Shown piece by piece: positions 15,812-25,271 of a stretch of DNA of 49,462 nt. Positions within the stretch are counted from its first letter, which is position 1. Each line of letters opens with the position of its first letter. The DNA is from Candidatus Sulfotelmatobacter sp. (GTDB lineage: Bacteria; Acidobacteriota; Terriglobia; Terriglobales; Acidobacteriaceae). The notes under the pieces are model-generated. The model worked only from the letters and a program-made list of their open reading frames with translations. It was not told the DNA's origin and did not search any database. Where the stretch lies: the NCBI GenBank assembly GCA_030039195.1, contig JASHQK010000457.1, forward strand, positions 1 through 49,462, given 5' to 3'. The position numbers were made by a program, and so were the translations under genes.

Positions 15812-17482
15812 CTAGGCTTCCGTGCTGGTGTAGCAGAGTTCGACGACGGTGCAGTCATCGCTCAGGGGAGTGCCGGCACAGAATTCCGTTACCGCTCCGA
15901 AGATTCCTTCCAATGTCGGAGATTTGGCTGCGGCCGCTTCCAGACGCGAGTCTTCAAAGAAATCTCCTCGGCTGTTTTCCGCCTCGGTTACGCCGTCGGT
16001 CACCAGAATGAAGCGGTCTCCGGATTTCATCTGGCAGCTGGCGCTCTCGAAGGTCGCGTCGGCCAGCAGTCCAACGGGAACATTGCCGTGCGGAGGACGC
16101 AGGACCTCGCCGCGGCAGACGAGCAGCGGGGGCACATGGCCGCAATTCACATATTCGAGTTCGCCATCTTTGCGCAGCCGCGCCAGCAGCACGGTTGCGT
16201 ATTTTTCGCCGCCCATTTTTTCCGCGAAGAACCGATTGACCGCGCCTACGACCTCCAGTAGCGACATGCCCGCAATCAAGTGCGAATAGATCATGCCTTG
16301 CAGCGTTGAGGCCAGCAGCGCCGCGGAAACGCCCTTGCCACTGACATCGGCCAGCACAACGGCGAGGCCGTCATGCGTGTTCACCGCGTCAAAAAAATCG
16401 CCCCCGATTTCTTTACAAGAGAGATTGCGGCCGCGCAGGCGGGCAAAGGGAACCTCGGGGATTTTTACCTGCATCAGGCGCTGCTGAATGCTCGCCGCGA
16501 TGCTCAACTCCTGCTGATAGCGGCGGGCTTCTTCTTCGGCCTGCACCAGCCGGGCGTTTTCGATCAGGGATGCACCTTCGGTCGCGATCACGTGCAGAAT
16601 TTTCTGATCGACTCCGCTGATGTCGCGCGAGGCGAAACGCGAATCCACGTACAGAACGCCCATGGCCTCCGCCGTATTGAACGAGGGCGCCGGGGTTTGC
16701 GCATCACGCGAGGCCTGCACCTGCATCTTACGCAGCGGAATGCAGACGACGGTTCGCAGATCGTAGGCAACAATGCTCTGCCGGCCGGCAAGATCGAGCG
16801 ACTGGCTGGTGTCGGTCAGAAGAAACTCGGAATTGGAGCGGATCGACTCCTCCAGAATCGAGTGCGAAATGGTTTTGTCGTCGAGCAGCGGCTCTTTTTT
16901 TGAGTTGCGTCCGGCCATCAGACGCAGTTTTCCCTCATCATCCTTCAGGAAAATGTAACCCCGCTCGGCGCGCGTCAATTGCAGCGTGACATCGAGCATG
17001 GTGATCAGAATTTCGTCGAGCACTCCCGCAGTGTTTAGCTTTCTGGCCGCGTCGAGAAAAAGCGTCAGCTTCTCCAGTTCGGTGGCTTCGGGCTTGATGC
17101 CGATCGCAGAAATCTGGCTGAGAAATTCGCGGGCGGTGTTGGAAGTCGCGTGCGCCGGATTGAAAAGAATGTAAGCCGAATCGCGAGCGCCGAATTCCAG
17201 CCGGTCGCCGCGTTCCAGTTTCTGCCGCTGGATGCGTTCGCCGTTGACGAAAGTTCCGTGCTTGCTGCCCAGGTCGACAATGAAGAAATCCTGGCCCTCC
17301 TGCATGATCTGGGCATGATCGCGGGACACGCGTGGATCGGCGATGACCAGATCCTTGTCGACCTTTCGGCCAACGCTGAAGGGAGTGCGGTTCAGAACGA
17401 TGTTCTTCTGCTCGCTGCCCTGCACGAAAACGAGGGCGGGAAAAACTCCGGAGCCCGAGCTGTGAATACCTGACAGGGACAT
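15812..17482 (-). CDS. FHA-GAF-SpoIIE (PP2C-type) phosphatase, RsbU-like
   Basis: FHA: GRKVDKDLVIADPRVSRDHAQI...GSKHGTFVNGERI; GAF middle region; PP2C: IGGDFFDAVNTHDGLAVVLADVSGKGVSAALLAS...VTDGVTEAEN. Confidence 0.92.
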   Translation of the reverse strand: MSLSGIHSSGSGVFPALVFVQGSEQKNIVLNRTPFSVGRKVDKDLVIADPRVSRDHAQIMQEGQDFFIVDLGSKHGTFVNGERIQRQKLERGDRLEFGARDSAYILFNPAHATSNTAREFLSQISAIGIKPEATELEKLTLFLDAARKLNTAGVLDEILITMLDVTLQLTRAERGYIFLKDDEGKLRLMAGRNSKKEPLLDDKTISHSILEESIRSNSEFLLTDTSQSLDLAGRQSIVAYDLRTVVCIPLRKMQVQASRDAQTPAPSFNTAEAMGVLYVDSRFASRDISGVDQKILHVIATEGASLIENARLVQAEEEARRYQQELSIAASIQQRLMQVKIPEVPFARLRGRNLSCKEIGGDFFDAVNTHDGLAVVLADVSGKGVSAALLASTLQGMIYSHLIAGMSLLEVVGAVNRFFAEKMGGEKYATVLLARLRKDGELEYVNCGHVPPLLVCRGEVLRPPHGNVPVGLLADATFESASCQMKSGDRFILVTDGVTEAENSRGDFFEDSRLEAAAAKSPTLEGIFGAVTEFCAGTPLSDDCTVVELCYTSTEA

Positions 17483-17569
17483 GCTGCTCTGATTGGTGAC
17501 GGTTGCCCTCAGCTTTTTCGCCGGTTCAACTTGTTGAAAGGCAAGCGCATCTTCCGTTGCTGGAACAGA

Positions 17570-18916
17570 CTACTCTGCCGCGAAGGCCTCTCGCAAGCCG
17601 GATGCGGCGTGACTCCACTGATCCAGCGCCGCGAGTCCAAAGACAAAAATCGGGAGCATAAAGTTCGAATAAAACGGCATGGGCCAGACATGTGAGCGTA
17701 GCGCCGGTGTGAGCCACGGATACGCTGCGGTCAGCCCGAACGTGGCAATCCAGGGCCAGACGAGCAGCAGCAATCCAACCGCTCCGGCCAGCCGGAACGC
17801 GGGCAAGAGCGGTTCCGGTGAACTGGCACTCTTGAGAAGAACCAGGATTGCGGGCATCAGCAGGACTTGGTTGTAGGGCGCAAACATGGGCACGATCACG
17901 ACGGTCAGCGCCAGGACCAGAGCCGTGGCGCGGCCAAACTCAGGGCTCGTGAAAGGCTCTCGCCGGGAGTGCCAGACCAGCGCGGCGCAGGCGAGTGTGC
18001 AGAGGATTTCAAAGATCCGGCCTGCGATCGGACCAAACATCCAGACGAGAACCGACTGATTTTGCGTGTAGTGGTGGTACTGCCGGATCGCTGCCGTGAA
18101 CATTCCAATCCATCCCGGCAAAACCCATTCCGCGCCTGCGAACAAGAGCGCCATCACGAGCGCAAATCCGAAAACGAACCGCCGACGCCCGCGCCAGTCG
18201 CTCGCGGCCCACACCAGCAGCCACAAGACGAGCGGCCACGTCAGTTGCGGTTTGATCGTGGCCAGCGCGAGAAGCCCTCCCGCAATGAAAAGCCAGCCGC
18301 CGGCTAAGCACGCTCCGCAGGCCGCAAACGACGCGGCCACGAGCAAGCTGAGTTGTTGCAGCTTGATTCCCTGCACCATAGGCAGCCAGCCCAACGCGAG
18401 GACAGAGAAAAACGCAATGCAAGTGAAGTGCACTTTCCATCGCACCATGCGCAGCCAGAGCACAACGGTTGCGGCCGCCAGTGCGATCAGCAACCATCGA
18501 AATCCCGCCTCGACCGGCGTGAATGGAAAATCGATGGTGGGCACCAGTAGAAATACAACGTAGACCGGATATGCGAATCCCTGCTGATCTTTCGGATCAT
18601 TGGGCCGCGACGGATCGAGCGGCCGTCCATAATATCCCAGCTGAATTTCGCGGGTGATCTCCGCGCCATACGGATTGCGGCCGTGCCGCAGCAACTCGCG
18701 CGCGCCCAGCCAGCGCGGATACAAATCAGAGAGATTTCCACGTGGGCGATCGTGGGCTCGCGCGTCGGCAATCTGCTGGGCCCTCAGAATGTAATCCACG
18801 TAGAACCACGTGCTCGCCGAAACCAGAACGGCGACGGCGAGCGCAATGGCAAGGACCAGCGGCCGGTCCCGCAAGCTAGCGTGGTTCGATCGAGTCGCTA
18901 CGGCTGAGGGATCCAT
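17570..18916 (-). CDS. GT87/DUF2029-like polytopic membrane protein
   Basis: Many TM segments; GNLSDLYPRWLGARELLRHGRNPYGAEITREIQLGYYG and QGFAYPVYVVFLLVP are characteristic of GT87-like mannosyltransferases. Confidence 0.7.
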   Translation of the reverse strand: MDPSAVATRSNHASLRDRPLVLAIALAVAVLVSASTWFYVDYILRAQQIADARAHDRPRGNLSDLYPRWLGARELLRHGRNPYGAEITREIQLGYYGRPLDPSRPNDPKDQQGFAYPVYVVFLLVPTIDFPFTPVEAGFRWLLIALAAATVVLWLRMVRWKVHFTCIAFFSVLALGWLPMVQGIKLQQLSLLVAASFAACGACLAGGWLFIAGGLLALATIKPQLTWPLVLWLLVWAASDWRGRRRFVFGFALVMALLFAGAEWVLPGWIGMFTAAIRQYHHYTQNQSVLVWMFGPIAGRIFEILCTLACAALVWHSRREPFTSPEFGRATALVLALTVVIVPMFAPYNQVLLMPAILVLLKSASSPEPLLPAFRLAGAVGLLLLVWPWIATFGLTAAYPWLTPALRSHVWPMPFYSNFMLPIFVFGLAALDQWSHAASGLREAFAAE

Positions 18917-18928
18917 GGGAGCGGCTTC

Positions 18929-19849
18929 ATGTTACAACTGTGGGGCGAAATCGAGCGCATGCGGTGGCGGATCACCATCTCCGGACTGATTGGGCTGTTA
19001 GCTGGCTTCGTCTGTTTTTTTCTGATGAGGAAATTTCATCAGGGCGCGGCCGATTTCGGTTGGGCCATCCATCTGGCACAGCGATTCCTGACCGGACAAA
19101 ATCCCTACGACACGCCGTACGAACAGTATCCATTTACTGCGGCGTTGTTTGCCATGCCGTTTATCCATTTGCGTCCGGAGATGGCCGCGAGTGTTTTTTC
19201 CGGTCTCAGTTCATTTTTGCTGGCGCTGGGACTGACGCGTGAGGGCTATCACCGGCTTCTCGTCTTCTTGGCGTATCCGTACTGGGTGGGATTGCTCACC
19301 GCGCAATGGTCAACGGTCATCATGGCCAGCGCACTTTTCCCATTGCTGTTGCCGCTCACGATGGCCAAACCGCAGGTCGGACTGCCCGTATTCCTCACCC
19401 GCTTGAGCCGCTGCGGAGTGCTGGCCTGCGTGGCCATCGCGCTTCTCAGTCTCGCACTGTTGCCGCGCTGGCCGTGGCTGTGGCTGGGGCAGACGGGCTA
19501 CTATCAGCATTTTTTCGCGATTCTGATCATTCCGGGCCCGCTGGTTCTGCTTGCCCTGCTGCGTTATCGCGACCGCGACGCCTGGCTGTTAGTTCTCACG
19601 TCGTTCATGCCGCAGCGCTGGTTTTTTGACAGCTTCATTCTTTGGCTGATTCCTAAATCGCGGCGCGCGATTCTCGTGACCGTGGCCCTCAGCTGGTGCG
19701 CGGGCACGTGGCGGGCTTATCATCCACCAACCAGCTTTAGTCAGGTCGGCCGCTGGATCGTGCTTTCCACATATCTGCCCATGCTGGCGATTGTCCTGTT
19801 TCGGAAGCGCGAAAAGGCTTTTGAGCCGGAACCGGCGCCTTCTGCCTGA
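18929..19849 (+). CDS. Polytopic membrane protein, possibly GT87-like
   Basis: ADFGWAIHLAQRFLTGQNPYDTPYEQYPFTAALFAMPF resembles the N-terminal GT87 motif; multiple TM segments. Start may be the internal ATG at 18959 (MRWRITISG). Confidence 0.55.
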   Translation: MLQLWGEIERMRWRITISGLIGLLAGFVCFFLMRKFHQGAADFGWAIHLAQRFLTGQNPYDTPYEQYPFTAALFAMPFIHLRPEMAASVFSGLSSFLLALGLTREGYHRLLVFLAYPYWVGLLTAQWSTVIMASALFPLLLPLTMAKPQVGLPVFLTRLSRCGVLACVAIALLSLALLPRWPWLWLGQTGYYQHFFAILIIPGPLVLLALLRYRDRDAWLLVLTSFMPQRWFFDSFILWLIPKSRRAILVTVALSWCAGTWRAYHPPTSFSQVGRWIVLSTYLPMLAIVLFRKREKAFEPEPAPSA

Positions 19850-20055
19850 GGATGGCACGGTGGTAACTATCTTTGGTTCGAGTATGCAGAAAATTACCAC
19901 CTTTTTCCCTATCTAACGGGGTATCATTAGCCGGAATGGGGTTAAGGGCGGATCGGACTGGGCAGGCTGCGGACCAGCACGCGGATCTGCCTAGAGTCAT
20001 AAGTCTATCCGCCGCAAGGCCATTCGGTACTCAACGCACAATTCAGGGGGAGTCT

Positions 20056-20217
20056 ATGGAGTTCGTACGCAGATTATGGTCGGAGCAGGAGGGGCAAGAC
20101 ATCGCCGAATATGCGGTGATGTTGGCCGTGATCCTGGTCATCGTCGTTGGTACGGTCCGGTTGATTGGCTCCAACGCCAACAACGTTTTCTCTAATGTGG
20201 CCAGCTCAATCCAGTAA
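20056..20217 (+). CDS. flp: Flp/Fap-type pilin
   Basis: MEFVRRLWSEQEGQDIAEYAVMLAVILVIVVGTVRLIGSNANNVFSNVASSIQ; class III leader G|QDIAEY with Glu at +5; immediately upstream of cpaB. Start trimmed to ATG at 20056. Confidence 0.95.
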   Translation: MEFVRRLWSEQEGQDIAEYAVMLAVILVIVVGTVRLIGSNANNVFSNVASSIQ

Positions 20218-20289
20218 GGGCCACGGTCCTGGCCAAACCGTCAGGGTCGGCGAATTCTTGGTAAGTGTGTTCGTTCTTAAGGGAGTCTG

Positions 20290-21156
20290 ATGAACCGCAC
20301 GCGTCTGTTAATGATAGGAGCCTTGGCGCTCGCCCTGGGCTTTTTTGCCAGCGTGACCGTTTACAAGAAGCTGCAATTGAGCGCAGGCGGATCCTCCGAA
20401 CCCCAGACGGAGGTGATCGTCGCCGCGAACGATCTGCAAGTAGGTTCCAAAATCGACGAACACGATATCAAGATCATCAAAATCCCCCAAAGCGCGCTCC
20501 CCGAAGGGGCGCCGCGCCGCCGTTCCGACGTAATCGGCCACGGCGTCATCATCCCCATCAGCAAGGGAGAATTTATTCTTTCAACGAAGCTGGCCGGCGA
20601 AAACGCAGGAGCGGGCCTGCCGGCGCTGATCCCAAACGGAATGCGCGCCGTGTCGGTGCGGGTGAATGAAGTCGTTTCGGTCGCTGGTTTCGTCACGCCG
20701 GGAACGCGCGTGGACGTCCTGCTCACGGGAACGCCGACGGGAGCAAATGAGTCGGAAACTACTACAGTTCTGCAGGACGTGCTCGTGCTGGCCTCGGGCC
20801 ATACGCTGGAAAGAACCTCGACGGGCGAGGCTCAGAACACCGCAGTCATTACCTTGCTGGTCACTCCCGACGATGCCGAAAAACTCACGCTGGCCGCATC
20901 TCAGGGGCACATTCAGCTCGCCCTGCGCAATCCGCTCGACACTCGCAACTCAGATGTGCCGGCGACTGCCGAACGTATTCTCTACAAGGGAGGGGTGGCC
21001 GCCCCGGCTCCGGTGACGCACGCTCCGGTCCATCATGTGGTCGAGAAGCCAGCGCCTCTGCCTGCGAATACAGGAGTGAGCGTGGAGGTGTACGAGGGCG
21101 ATAAGACAACCCCCAAGGTGGTCAAATTTCCAGACGAGGGTCCCGGGGTCAAGTGA
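20290..21156 (+). CDS. cpaB: Flp pilus assembly protein CpaB/RcpC
   Basis: MNRTRLLMIGALALALGFFASVTVYKKL...; SAF-like region EVIVAANDLQVGSKIDEHDIKIIKIP; NGMRAVSVRVNEVVSVAGFVTPGTRVDVLLTG. Confidence 0.96.
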   Translation: MNRTRLLMIGALALALGFFASVTVYKKLQLSAGGSSEPQTEVIVAANDLQVGSKIDEHDIKIIKIPQSALPEGAPRRRSDVIGHGVIIPISKGEFILSTKLAGENAGAGLPALIPNGMRAVSVRVNEVVSVAGFVTPGTRVDVLLTGTPTGANESETTTVLQDVLVLASGHTLERTSTGEAQNTAVITLLVTPDDAEKLTLAASQGHIQLALRNPLDTRNSDVPATAERILYKGGVAAPAPVTHAPVHHVVEKPAPLPANTGVSVEVYEGDKTTPKVVKFPDEGPGVK

Positions 21157-21230
21157 TCAGAAATTCTTCAATCTGCCAAGAGATTTGCTTGTCCCCCCGC
21201 AGGCAGTCCAATAGGGAGATAAATCGGAAA

Positions 21231-22658
21231 ATGAAAGCGAGAACATGGGCAGGGACTTGTCTGCTCGTATTGCTGGCCGTCCCGGTATTTTCCGAGCGCA
21301 TCCAACCATACGACGCTGCCCCGCAGTCGCAGGCTCCGAGCAATACCCAGACCACGACGCTTCCAGCGCAATCGCAAGGGGTGCAGGGCTCTGCGCCTTT
21401 GCGCGTAATGGTCGACAAATCGCTGCTCATTAATACAACCGAGCCCATCAAGCGCATTTCGGTGACCGACCCGGCCATCGCGACGGCCATGCCCATCACG
21501 CCCACGCAAATTCTGGTTCACGGAAAAACGCCGGGGGAAGTTTCTCTGCTCATCTGGGATGAACTGGAACGGTCGCGCAGCTTCGATCTGCGCGTGGATG
21601 TTGACGTGAGCGCCTGCGCGGAGGAAGAACACCGCGTGTTTCCCGACGAGCAGATCACGGTGACCCCCTCGCGCTCGGCCATCGTTCTTTCCGGCCACGT
21701 TTCCACCGAAGATTTGGCTAAGCGCGCCGGCGAACTGGCCAGCGCCTACTCGCCGAAGGTCGTGAATGTGCTCACGTTCGGTCCGGTGGGGGCGCAGGAA
21801 GTGCTGCTGCAGGTGAAGTTCGCAGAGGTCGACCGCACCGTCATGAATCAAATGGGCTTCAATTTCGTTTCTACCGGCGCGGCCAACACGCAAGGCACCG
21901 TCACCACCGGCCAGTTTGGCGGCTTTGAGCCACCTACGGTGGGTCCGGCGGGTTCGGGCACGTCCACCACGACGCTTAATAATGTTCTGAATCTTTTCGT
22001 TTTCCGTCCCGACATTAACTTAGGTGCAGTCATCGAGGCGCTGGAGACTAAGAATCTGCTGCAGATTCTCTCCGAACCCAACTTGATCGCAGTCAATGGG
22101 AAGAAAGCCAGTTTCCTCGCTGGCGGGCAATTTCCCTTCCCCATCGTGCAGCCGGGACAAGGGTTTACTGCGGTGACCATCTCATTCAAGGACTTCGGCG
22201 TTCGACTGGAGTTCACGCCCGTAATCATGCCGAATGGCAATATTCATTTGCAGGTTTCGCCCGAAGTCAGCACTTTGGACTTCTCCAATGCTCTAACGAT
22301 CTCGGGTTTCACGGTTCCGGCGCTGAGCACGCGCCGGGCCGATACCGAATTTGAGCTGCAGGATGGTCAGAGCTTTGTGATCGCCGGATTACTGGATAAT
22401 CGGGTTACCGACATTTACAACAAGATTCCCGGCCTAGGCGACATTCCGATCCTGGGAAATTTCTTCAAGAGCAAGAGCATCCAGAAGAGCAACTCGGAGT
22501 TGATGGTTCTTTGTACCGTGCACCGGGTCTCGCCGACGACCGAGCCGCCCACACCGCCAAAGAATCCGCAGCCATTTATGGATGAGGGCAAGTTTGATAA
22601 GTCGGTGAAGGAGCGGGGAAGCAATCCGTCAAATTCCACGCCTCCGGATCAGCATTAG
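21231..22658 (+). CDS. cpaC: Tad secretin CpaC/RcpA
   Basis: Signal peptide MKARTWAGTCLLVLLAVPVFS; pilus assembly N-terminal domain DKSLLINTTEPIKRISVTDPAIATA; secretin core VLLQVKFAEVDRTVMNQMGFN...ILSEPNLIAVNGKKASFLAGGQFPFPI...FIVAGLL-like end. Start trimmed to ATG at 21231. Confidence 0.96.
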   Translation: MKARTWAGTCLLVLLAVPVFSERIQPYDAAPQSQAPSNTQTTTLPAQSQGVQGSAPLRVMVDKSLLINTTEPIKRISVTDPAIATAMPITPTQILVHGKTPGEVSLLIWDELERSRSFDLRVDVDVSACAEEEHRVFPDEQITVTPSRSAIVLSGHVSTEDLAKRAGELASAYSPKVVNVLTFGPVGAQEVLLQVKFAEVDRTVMNQMGFNFVSTGAANTQGTVTTGQFGGFEPPTVGPAGSGTSTTTLNNVLNLFVFRPDINLGAVIEALETKNLLQILSEPNLIAVNGKKASFLAGGQFPFPIVQPGQGFTAVTISFKDFGVRLEFTPVIMPNGNIHLQVSPEVSTLDFSNALTISGFTVPALSTRRADTEFELQDGQSFVIAGLLDNRVTDIYNKIPGLGDIPILGNFFKSKSIQKSNSELMVLCTVHRVSPTTEPPTPPKNPQPFMDEGKFDKSVKERGSNPSNSTPPDQH

Positions 22659-22687
22659 TTCTGGGGTAAAGCGAACGCGGTTTGGTT

Positions 22688-23860
22688 ATGGCAGAGCTTT
22701 CAGTCGTGATCGTGGCGCCCGACAACGAACAACGGGCCGTGCTGCAGGTGCTGGTAGACGGCACCACTGTGGCGCGGACGGTGCACACCTGCGCCAGCTT
22801 TCCGGTAGCGGCATCCGATCCGATTGCGCGCCGTGTCCGTGCCGCGAATCCTGATGTCACTTTGATCGATATCCCGTCGGACAATCCCGCTCCCGCTCTG
22901 CGCGCCATTGAAATTCTGCATCAGGAGATGCCCGATGGCGGCATCTTCGCGGTAGGAACGCTCGATCAGCCGCAGGTGATTGTCAACGCCATGCGCGCCG
23001 GAGCCCGCGAGTTCCTGGAACGCCCGCCCACGACCTCCGACGTGCTGGAAGCCTTCGTGCGCGTCTCGACCGCACAGCGGCGAGGCCGTTCGGAAGGAGT
23101 TCGCGGCAAAGTCTTCTCGGTGATCAATGCCAAAGGCGGGAATGGAGCGACCACGGTTGCGGTCAATCTGGCGCTCGCACTGCAATCCGCTCACGGACAA
23201 ACTGCGCTGATTGATGTCGCTCCGCTCGGCCACGCGGCGCTGCACATGAATCTCAAACCGGTCTTCTACGTGTCTGACGCAATTCGCAACGTCGACCGGC
23301 TGGATAGTTCGTTGCTCGACAGCTTCATGACGCAGCACAGCGGGGGCCTGAAGTTACTGGCCGGGACGAATGTCCCGGCGGCGATCGATCCTGCGACCGC
23401 AGAATTTGTGAAACTTTTCGATATGCTGGTCACGCAGTACCGCTACGTGGTGGTCGATGCGTCGTCGCGTTTCGATTCCGCCAGCCGGTTGATTGCGAAC
23501 CTTTCGGAAGCGGTGCTGCTGGTGGCCTGCACTGATGTAGCCTCGCTTTGGAGCGCGGCCCGGGTGCAGCAGTATCTGGGAGAAACGGGTAGCCGCGAGC
23601 GCGTCCGCCTCGTGCTGAACCGCTTTCGCAAAGTGGCCGGCTTTAGCGAATCCGATGCGGAAGCGGCGGTGGGAGCAAAACTGCTGTGGCGCGTTCCCAA
23701 CCAGTACTTTGCGATATCCACGGCCATCGACCGGGGTACGCCGGTCATGGAACAGCGTTCCAGCGAAATTGCCCGCTGCTTTGCCGGGCTGGCGCAGGAG
23801 TTGACGAGCAACGACCTGAACGTGAAACGCGAAGCGTGGTCGATGTTTAAGTCGGTGTAG
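22688..23860 (+). CDS. cpaE: Tad ATPase CpaE/TadZ (MinD/ParA-like)
   Basis: MAELSVVIVAPDNEQRAVLQVL...; receiver-like N-terminus, deviant Walker A AKGGNGATTVAVNLALAL. Confidence 0.93.
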   Translation: MAELSVVIVAPDNEQRAVLQVLVDGTTVARTVHTCASFPVAASDPIARRVRAANPDVTLIDIPSDNPAPALRAIEILHQEMPDGGIFAVGTLDQPQVIVNAMRAGAREFLERPPTTSDVLEAFVRVSTAQRRGRSEGVRGKVFSVINAKGGNGATTVAVNLALALQSAHGQTALIDVAPLGHAALHMNLKPVFYVSDAIRNVDRLDSSLLDSFMTQHSGGLKLLAGTNVPAAIDPATAEFVKLFDMLVTQYRYVVVDASSRFDSASRLIANLSEAVLLVACTDVASLWSAARVQQYLGETGSRERVRLVLNRFRKVAGFSESDAEAAVGAKLLWRVPNQYFAISTAIDRGTPVMEQRSSEIARCFAGLAQELTSNDLNVKREAWSMFKSV

Positions 23861-23863
23861 AGA

Positions 23864-23955
23864 ATTATGCATGGTTGTCCTTTGTGATACTTCCTGTTCT
23901 TGGTGGTTAGAAAAAACCGGATCACCACCAAGGGCACGGAAGGAACACGAAGGGA
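23864..23955. repeat. Imperfect long inverted repeat between cpaE and cpaF
   Basis: Perfect core cttggtggt (23899-23907)/accaccaag (23924-23932). The reverse complement of the left arm, ACCACCAAGAACAGGAAGTATCACAAAGGACA, aligns imperfectly to the right arm ACCACCAAGGGCACGGAAGGAACACGAAGGGA. Confidence 0.65.
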
Positions 23956-23971
23956 ATCTGAATCGAGTCTT

Positions 23972-25267
23972 ATGCCCAATCTGCAATCGTTCGAGCGAGC
24001 CGATTATCAGCAGGTAAAGTCCGACCTGCATCGCAAGATCCTCGATCGCCTCGACCTGGAAAAACTGGGCAAGACCTCGGGTGATTCCGCCCGGGACGAA
24101 GTCCTGGTCATCATCCGGACTGCGGTGAACAGTGAAGTCGTTCCCCTCAGCTTTGCCGAGCGCGAGCGGCTCTCGCGCGAAATTCTCGATGAAATTTTCG
24201 GCCTGGGTCCGCTGGAGCCTCTGCTCAAAGACCCCACCGTTTCCGATATTCTGGTGAACCGCTACGATCGCGTTTACATTGAGCGCGCCGGGAAGCTGGA
24301 ACTGACATCGTTCGCCTTCAAAGATAATTCGCATCTGATGCAGATCATCGAGCGAATCGTTTCCCGTGTAGGCCGGCGCGTGGACGAGTCTTCGCCCATG
24401 GTCGATGCCCGACTCGCCGACGGGTCGCGCGTGAACGCGATCATTCCCCCTCTGGCCATTGACGGTCCGTGCCTCTCGATTCGGCGGTTTGGGCGCGATC
24501 CCGTCACAGCGCGTCAGATGATCGAGAATCAGACGCTCACCGAGCCCATGCTCGAGCTACTTTCGGCCATGGTCAAAGGCCGTCTGAACATTCTGGTTTC
24601 TGGCGGCACGGGCGCCGGCAAAACCACTCTGCTCAACGTTCTTTCCGGATACATTCCAAACTCGGACCGCATTGTCACGATCGAAGACGCAGCTGAACTT
24701 CAGCTGAAGCAGGAACATGTGGTGCGGCTGGAGACGCGTCCGCCGAATATTGAAGGCAAGGGCGCGGTGCGGCAGCGGCAATTGGTCATCAACAGCTTGC
24801 GTATGCGGCCCGATCGCATCGTGGTGGGCGAGGTGCGCGGCGAGGAAGCTTTCGACATGCTGCAAGCCATGAACACCGGCCACGAAGGCTCGTTGACCAC
24901 GGTGCACGCCAACTCTCCCCGGGATGCTCTGGCGCGTATCGAGAACATGGTCTCCATGGCCAATCTCAACATTCCCGAACGCGCCGTCCGCAGCCAGATC
25001 GCCTCCGCGGTGCACGCCGTCGTGCAAATCGCGCGCCTCTCTGACGGCACGCGCAAGGTCATTACCATCTCTGAAATCACCGGCATGGACGACGACAGCG
25101 TCGGAATGCAGGATATTTTCTCTTTCGACCGCAGTGGCATCGATGCCAACGGAAAAGTACGCGGACTATTCCACGCGACTGGGGTGCGGCCGAAATATAC
25201 CGAGCGGCTGGCTACAGCCGGGGCTCGTCTACGCGCCAGCATTTTCGAGTCGAAAACCGAGGTTTGA
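23972..25267 (+). CDS. cpaF: Tad secretion ATPase CpaF/TadA
   Basis: [27 protein letters not shown]...; Walker [58 protein letters not shown]. Start trimmed to ATG at 23972. Confidence 0.98.
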   Translation: MPNLQSFERADYQQVKSDLHRKILDRLDLEKLGKTSGDSARDEVLVIIRTAVNSEVVPLSFAERERLSREILDEIFGLGPLEPLLKDPTVSDILVNRYDRVYIERAGKLELTSFAFKDNSHLMQIIERIVSRVGRRVDESSPMVDARLADGSRVNAIIPPLAIDGPCLSIRRFGRDPVTARQMIENQTLTEPMLELLSAMVKGRLNILVSGGTGAGKTTLLNVLSGYIPNSDRIVTIEDAAELQLKQEHVVRLETRPPNIEGKGAVRQRQLVINSLRMRPDRIVVGEVRGEEAFDMLQAMNTGHEGSLTTVHANSPRDALARIENMVSMANLNIPERAVRSQIASAVHAVVQIARLSDGTRKVITISEITGMDDDSVGMQDIFSFDRSGIDANGKVRGLFHATGVRPKYTERLATAGARLRASIFESKTEV

Positions 25268-25271
25268 GTCT

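Noticed and set aside
19859-19906. ggtggtaa...ttaccaccttttt as an intrinsic terminator after the 306-aa membrane gene
   Set aside because: 8-bp stem followed by five T is suggestive, but the loop is 27 nt and the stem is only moderately GC-rich, so it was left unannotated. Term-seq would decide.
19907-20055. Possible c-di-GMP riboswitch in the flp leader
   Set aside because: Looked for GEMM-type conserved segments because of the Tad pilus context; none was recognised by eye. A cmsearch with Rfam models would be decisive.
24924-25271. N-terminal extension of the TadB ORF
   Set aside because: Overlaps the cpaF 3' end in another frame. TadB N-terminus and TM begin at ATG 25272.
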